Source of the DNA: Candidatus Gastranaerophilales bacterium
Lineage (GTDB): Bacteria > Cyanobacteriota > Vampirovibrionia > Gastranaerophilales > Gastranaerophilaceae
Assembly (NCBI GenBank): GCA_905235825.1
Contig: CAJONH010000093.1
Location: 1 to 18,039 of the forward strand
DNA: 18,039 nt
Reading direction: 5' to 3'
Below are positions 14,595-18,039 of the stretch, one piece after another. The notes under the pieces were generated by a model. It did not search any database, was not told where the DNA came from, and worked only from the letters and a program-made list of their open reading frames with translations. How positions within the stretch are numbered: position 1 is the first letter of the stretch; every line of letters starts with the position of its first letter. A program made the position numbers and the translations under genes.

Positions 14595-14645
14595 CATCAA
14601 ATAGTTTTGAATTAAAGCTTTTTTTGCTATATTTTATTTAAATTT

Positions 14646-14680
14646 AAACGTAACTTTTAATATTAAAGCTGCGTTTTTTT
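14646..14680 (+). terminator. Intrinsic terminator after the 55-residue gene
   Basis: Stem AAACG (14646-14650) with CGTTT (14672-14676), and an inner stem CTTT/AAAG around TAATATT, with an internal loop. It ends in a run of seven T. It follows the small gene by about 50 bases and isolates it from tyrS. Confidence 0.6.
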
Positions 14681-14789
14681 ATGCAAAAAATTATATAAAT
14701 TTATTTAAATGAATAATAGACTTATAAAATCATTTTATTTATTTTTGTGAGAGAATAAAATATATGTCAGTTTAAAAAGGATAGGATTG

Positions 14790-16013
14790 ATGGAGAAAAA
14801 GGAAATAAAAAAAGAGTTTTTACAACAGGCTGAAATTATATCCAGAGGGGCAGAAGTGCTTCCCGGCGGAATTGAAGAACTTGCATATAAACTTCAATGT
14901 TCAAAAGAAAATAATAAACCATTGAGAATAAAACTCGGTATGGATCCTTCCCGTCCTGATTTACATTTAGGTCATACCGTTGTTATGCGTAAACTGAAAC
15001 AATTTCAAGACCTCGGACATAAAATAGTTCTTATAGTAGGCGGTGCTACGGGTATGATTGGCGACCCTTCGGGAAAATCCGATACACGCCCCAGTCTTAC
15101 AAAGGAACAGGTTACGGAAAATGCAAAAACCTATTTTGAGCAGATTTCAAAAGTTATTGATGTTTCAAAAGCCGAAGTAGTAAACAATGCTGATTGGCTT
15201 TGGAAACTTGACTTTGCAGCATTAATGAAACTGGCATCAAAAGTTACTGTTGCCCAAATTATGACAAGAGATGATTTTGCAAAAAGATATGCAGAAAATA
15301 AACCAATCTCCGTTCACGAATTCTTCTACCCGCTGTTTCAGGCTTACGATTCTGTTGTTGTTGATGCCGATATTGAAATGGGAGGTACAGACCAGAGATT
15401 TAATACGCTTTTCGGCAGGGAAATTCAAAGTGCTTACGGAAAAGAAAATCCGCAAATGGTTATGCTTCTTCCTCTTTTAGAAGGAACTGACGGTGTTGTA
15501 AAAATGTCAAAATCCTTCCCTGAACACTGCATTAGTTTGACTGATGAACCCAAAAATATGTATGGTAAATTAATGTCAATTTCTGATGGTTTAATAGTTA
15601 AATATTTCACCTTACTCACGGATATGTCTAATGAAGAAATTAAAAATATTGAACAGAAACTTAAAACAGAAAATCCACGTGATATTAAAATGAAACTTGC
15701 ATATACAATAACGGAAATGTATTGCGGCAGTGAAGCAGCAAAAGAAGCACAGGAAAATTTTATTAAAGTTGTTCAAAATAAAGAAATTCCTGATGATATA
15801 CCTGAAATAAAAATTGAGAATGAAATTACTCTTATAGATTTAATTTCAGGCTTTGATAAATCATTATCAAGAGGGGATATCAAAAGACTTGCACAATCCG
15901 GTGCATTAAAAATAAACGGAGAAAAACAGTCTAACCCGTCTTACTTAATTACTAAATCAATTGTTCCTGTTACTATTCAGTACGGAAAAAGAAAATTTGT
16001 AAAAGGAGTATAA
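14790..16013 (+). CDS. tyrS: Tyrosyl-tRNA synthetase
   Basis: A 407-residue class I synthetase charging tRNA-Tyr. The HIGH motif is HLGH (59-62, in MDPSRPDLHLGHTV). VGGATGMIGDPSGKS (83-97) lines the Tyr-AMP pocket, GGTDQRFN (198-205) follows, and the class loop KMSKS is intact (238-242). An S4 RNA-binding domain closes the protein (about 345-405, LSRGDIKRLAQSGALKING). The HLGH form, the GDPSGKS segment and the about 405-residue length match the TyrZ-like type common in cyanobacteria rather than the shorter Bacillus-type TyrS. I chose the ATG at 14790, 8 bases after AAGGA; the TTG one codon earlier would sit too close to the second AGGA. No T-box leader signature is seen upstream. It is directly followed by cysE, with no intergenic base. 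Confidence 0.96.
   Translation: MEKKEIKKEFLQQAEIISRGAEVLPGGIEELAYKLQCSKENNKPLRIKLGMDPSRPDLHLGHTVVMRKLKQFQDLGHKIVLIVGGATGMIGDPSGKSDTRPSLTKEQVTENAKTYFEQISKVIDVSKAEVVNNADWLWKLDFAALMKLASKVTVAQIMTRDDFAKRYAENKPISVHEFFYPLFQAYDSVVVDADIEMGGTDQRFNTLFGREIQSAYGKENPQMVMLLPLLEGTDGVVKMSKSFPEHCISLTDEPKNMYGKLMSISDGLIVKYFTLLTDMSNEEIKNIEQKLKTENPRDIKMKLAYTITEMYCGSEAAKEAQENFIKVVQNKEIPDDIPEIKIENEITLIDLISGFDKSLSRGDIKRLAQSGALKINGEKQSNPSYLITKSIVPVTIQYGKRKFVKGV
16003..16008 (+). promoter_or_regulatory. Ribosome site inside tyrS that sets the TTG start of cysE
   Basis: AAGGAG lies within the last tyrS codons, 5 bases before the TTG at 16014, which abuts the tyrS TAA (16011-16013). The spacing makes the TTG the credible start and suggests translational coupling. 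Confidence 0.7.
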
Positions 16014-16676
16014 TTGTTTAGACTAATAAAAAAAGTTTGCAGTCAAATAAAAGAAGACATAAAAACAATATACGAAAAAGATCCGGCTGCTGAAAATATT
16101 TTAGAGGTCTTATTTTGCTATCCGGGATTACATGCACTTATTCTTCACCGGATTGCACATAAATTAAATTACTGGAAAATTCCTTTAATTCCAAGAATGA
16201 TATCAAATTTTTCCCGTTTTATGACGGGAATAGAAATTCATCCTGCTGCAAGAATAGGAAGACGGTTTTTTATAGACCATGGAATGGGTGTTGTAATAGG
16301 TGCCACAACAATAATTGGAGATGATGTGCTGTTATATCAGGGAGTAACTCTCGGCGGTACCGGCAGTGAACACGGAAAAAGACATCCGACATTAGGCAAT
16401 AACATTGTTGTTGGTTCAGGTGCAAAAGTATTAGGAAATATTGAAATAGGTTCAAATTCCAGAATAGGTGCAGGTTCGGTTGTAATTGATTCTGTTCCTG
16501 AAGATTCCACTGTAGTTGGAATTCCCGGCAGAGTTGTAAAACAAAAACTTTTAATACAAGGTCAGTTAATGCACAACAGAATACCCGACCCTGTTTTTTG
16601 CCGTCTTAACAGATTAACTTATGAACTTCAAGATATAAAAGACAAAATTAAAGAAATAAGAAATAAAATAAAATAA
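16014..16676 (+). CDS. cysE: Serine O-acetyltransferase
   Basis: A 220-residue enzyme that acetylates L-serine with acetyl-CoA to give O-acetylserine for cysteine synthesis. The N-terminal helical part is short (1-70), as in the CysE of cyanobacteria and Bacillus. The left-handed beta-helix follows with hexapeptide repeats: EIHPAARIGRRFFIDHGMGVVIGATTIIGDDVLLYQGVTLGGTG (74-117), EHGKRHPTLGNNIVVGSGAKVLGNIEIGSNSRIGAGSVVIDSVP. The catalytic-site segments FIDHG (86-90) and KRHP (122-125) are intact. The C-terminal tail VVGIPGRVV then KQKLL matches the family's feedback-inhibition region. It starts with TTG at 16014, coupled to tyrS. The tyrS-cysE pairing links translation to cysteine supply only by operon; no cysK is in the window. 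Confidence 0.95.
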   Translation: MFRLIKKVCSQIKEDIKTIYEKDPAAENILEVLFCYPGLHALILHRIAHKLNYWKIPLIPRMISNFSRFMTGIEIHPAARIGRRFFIDHGMGVVIGATTIIGDDVLLYQGVTLGGTGSEHGKRHPTLGNNIVVGSGAKVLGNIEIGSNSRIGAGSVVIDSVPEDSTVVGIPGRVVKQKLLIQGQLMHNRIPDPVFCRLNRLTYELQDIKDKIKEIRNKIK

Positions 16677-16761
16677 TAGACAATAAAACTGTCTGCCTTT
16701 CTAATGTCATTTATTAACTTTATGTTTATAGTGTTTAAGTTAAATTTGAAAGGAAAAAACG

Positions 16762-17001
16762 ATGAGAAATTTTGTTGTTAAATATGGCAGTATAGTAGTA
16801 AATATAATTGCATTTTTCACATTTATCGGAGTAATAATATCCGGTGCAGCAGTTATGATGAATCAGGGGTTATGGGCAGGGCTTGTTTCCCTATGGGCAG
16901 GTATAGTAGGTTTTGTGCTGGCATTCTTTATGATTTATCTGGTTATGTCGATAAATGACCACCTTGCTAATTTATGCGAACATTACGGGAATAAATACTA
17001 G
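16762..17001 (+). CDS. Small two-helix membrane protein
   Basis: A 79-residue protein with two predicted membrane helices (about 10-33 and 37-63) joined by a short loop (NQGLWAG), a basic N-terminus and a polar, Cys-containing tail (SINDHLANLCEHYGNKY). The hairpin with a Gly/Trp-rich start of the second helix and a polar end recalls DUF4282-type proteins, but the match is weak. AGGA (16751-16754), 7 bases before the ATG, supports translation. It follows cysE by 85 bp with a weak AGACA/TGTCT hairpin between, so it may be a separate unit. Its function is unknown. Confidence 0.7.
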   Translation: MRNFVVKYGSIVVNIIAFFTFIGVIISGAAVMMNQGLWAGLVSLWAGIVGFVLAFFMIYLVMSINDHLANLCEHYGNKY

Positions 17002-17002
17002 G

Positions 17003-17123
17003 ACATATTCACACTAAATCAAAAACATCTTGTCAATACTGAGATAGCCGAAGTATCTATTCAAAATTATTAATTCTTAAGATTCTTCGCTATCGCTCAG
17101 AATTGACAATTTGTGTAAACATG
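17003..17123. repeat. Composite palindromic repeat with GTCAAT-CTGAG arms
   Basis: Two nested inverted repeats lie between convergent genes. The inner arms 17030-17058 and 17080-17109 agree at about 24 of 29 positions, each reading TTGTCAAT then CTGAG then GAAG and ATCT, and enclose a 21-bp loop. This is the GTCATnCTGAGCGATAGCGAAG-type palindrome that recurs in many bacterial genomes. The outer arms 17003-17019 (ACATATTCACACTAAAT) and 17109-17123 match imperfectly and resemble the TGTTCACACTA arm of the element at 11.9 kb. As RNA it would be a strong hairpin and may terminate both neighbours. Confidence 0.65.
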
Positions 17124-17136
17124 CATCGGCATATAC

Positions 17137-18039
17137 CTAAATTTTACATGGCATTATCTCTTGTCGTATTTTATTTTTATAATTTTTTTCATATTGTTTT
17201 TGAAGTTTATCAGCACATTTATAGCAGTATTTGCACTCGATAGCACACCTTGATGCACATAAATGCCCGTTTTTTATAAACTGTTTTATGTCCGGCAGAT
17301 ATTTTTTATATTCTTTTACAGTTAATTGTTTTAGTACAGGATTATTATTTAAATGATGTGTAAAATCAGCTAATGAATAATTTTCAATGTTTTTAACATT
17401 GTCAATTCCTTTTAAATACATAGTATAACCTTTTACATAATTTTCAAAATAATCAAAGCCGTCACGCCCTACAAGTTTAAAATTTGTTATGCCGATTTTA
17501 GCATACTCTTCTATATCCCACGGAAATATATGAGTTCCTATTAAAAGACTTTGTATAGGATACTTGTTTACAATAGGAGTACAAAAAGATGTTGCATAAC
17601 GTCCTCCTGTTAAACAAAAATCATTATTAATCATTGTATGTTTATCAATACTTATATATTCATGCAGCATTCTGTTAGGACAGCCTTGTAAGCATGCTTC
17701 ATTTACCATTAGTTCCAATTCCATATTCGGGTATCTTTTTTTTAACAGATAAAGCAGTTTAAAATTTTTATTAACATCGTGAGAAGGAACTATTTGTTTT
17801 ACTTCAGGGTGGAAATAAATAAAATTTTGATATTCCCAAATGGTTTTGTATTCAAGACTTGTTGATGCCAATATTTCAAAATCACTATAATGATTTCCAA
17901 TATAAGTCATTAACTGTCCCTGTGCAACTCTCAACTTTTTAACTCCCGTTTTTCGAAGTTCCGATAATAATAAATCGAGTTTTTCAATCTGTTTTGGAAA
18001 CTCGGGATTTTCTATTTCGAACGGGCGTGGCGAATTTAA
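17137..18039 (-). CDS. U32 peptidase-like iron-sulfur protein, 5' end outside the window
   Basis: The frame is open from the stop at 17137 to the right edge, adding about 35 residues (LNSPRPFEIENPEFPKQIEK... onward) before the first in-window start codon. The TTG at 17934 is therefore internal, not the start. The visible part is the C-terminal 300 residues of a U32-family TIM-barrel-like protein: LRVAQGQLMTYIGNHYSDFEILASTS, then LELMVNEACLQGCPNRMLHE, which carries the two-Cys signature of the family, then FCTP. A second Cys cluster near the C-terminus (CASRCAIECKYCYKC) makes [4Fe-4S] binding likely, as in UbiU/UbiV/TrhP-type proteins that do oxygen-independent hydroxylations. Substrate is not readable. 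Despite the name, U32 members are mostly not proteases. Minus strand; the gene upstream is unknown. Confidence 0.82.
   Translation of the reverse strand, partial: LNSPRPFEIENPEFPKQIEKLDLLLSELRKTGVKKLRVAQGQLMTYIGNHYSDFEILASTSLEYKTIWEYQNFIYFHPEVKQIVPSHDVNKNFKLLYLLKKRYPNMELELMVNEACLQGCPNRMLHEYISIDKHTMINNDFCLTGGRYATSFCTPIVNKYPIQSLLIGTHIFPWDIEEYAKIGITNFKLVGRDGFDYFENYVKGYTMYLKGIDNVKNIENYSLADFTHHLNNNPVLKQLTVKEYKKYLPDIKQFIKNGHLCASRCAIECKYCYKCADKLQKQYEKNYKNKIRQEIMPCKI

Noticed and set aside
14595..14789. T-box riboswitch upstream of tyrS
   Set aside because: No T-box antiterminator sequence and no specifier-type stem; the gap holds only the terminator of the small gene and AT-rich sequence.
17137..17934. 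Complete 265-residue gene starting at the TTG at 17934
   Set aside because: The same frame stays open to the window end and the added residues continue the family-like sequence, so the true start is outside.
1..18039. CRISPR array, tRNA or rRNA genes
   Set aside because: No regularly spaced repeats and no cloverleaf or rRNA-like segments were seen on either strand.

Overview
This is an AT-rich (roughly 70% A+T), densely coded bacterial chromosome segment with no transposase, phage, CRISPR or rRNA/tRNA genes that I can see. The best lineage clue is the 186-residue protein at 3007-3567. It matches from memory a stand-alone DprA-like Rossmann protein that is highly conserved in cyanobacteria. 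Together with the low GC, mixed use of Shine-Dalgarno sites and probable leaderless genes, this suggests a non-photosynthetic cyanobacterial relative (Melainabacteria/Vampirovibrionia, for example a gut Gastranaerophilales). That placement is an inference, because nothing here is a phylogenetic marker I can align.

Layout. 1-2850 (minus strand): a small ribbon-helix-helix protein and a full-length PcrA/UvrD helicase. 3007-4873: the DprA-like protein (plus) converging on an FAD-dependent oxidoreductase (minus), with a perfect 10-bp-arm hairpin between them. 5037-7293: an overlapping gshB-gshA glutathione operon with a recognisable extended -10 promoter. 7315-8943 (minus): an NFACT/RqcH ribosome rescue factor. 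9015-10652 (plus): a polytopic membrane protein of the GT-C/DUF6056 type, divergent from rqcH. 10738-11778 (minus): an MnmD-like tRNA methyltransferase. 11779-12312: a 534-bp gene-free region with a fold-back repeat element of about 240 bp, then AT-rich repeated motifs upstream of the next gene. 12313-14234 (plus): an orphan NarL-type response regulator and a protein made of four tandem GntR-type winged helices. 14427-14594: an unlisted 55-residue gene with a strong ribosome site and a terminator. 14790-16676: a tyrS-cysE pair with abutting stop and start codons. 16762-17001: a small two-helix membrane protein. 17003-17123: a second palindromic repeat. 17137-18039: a U32-family protein running off the right edge.

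Functional themes. Thiol metabolism appears twice (gshB-gshA, and cysE for cysteine). Translation and quality control appear as tyrS, rqcH and the MnmD-like enzyme. The regulatory block at 12.1-14.6 kb is the least ordinary part: a response regulator with no kinase, followed by a four-fold wHTH protein with no effector domain, followed by a small, apparently well-expressed orphan protein. Two palindromic repeats (11.9 and 17.0 kb) share a TTCACAC-containing arm and look like members of one dispersed family. Several genes (pcrA, the DUF6056-like gene, the mnmD-like gene) have a -10 element so close to the ATG that a leaderless mRNA is predicted.
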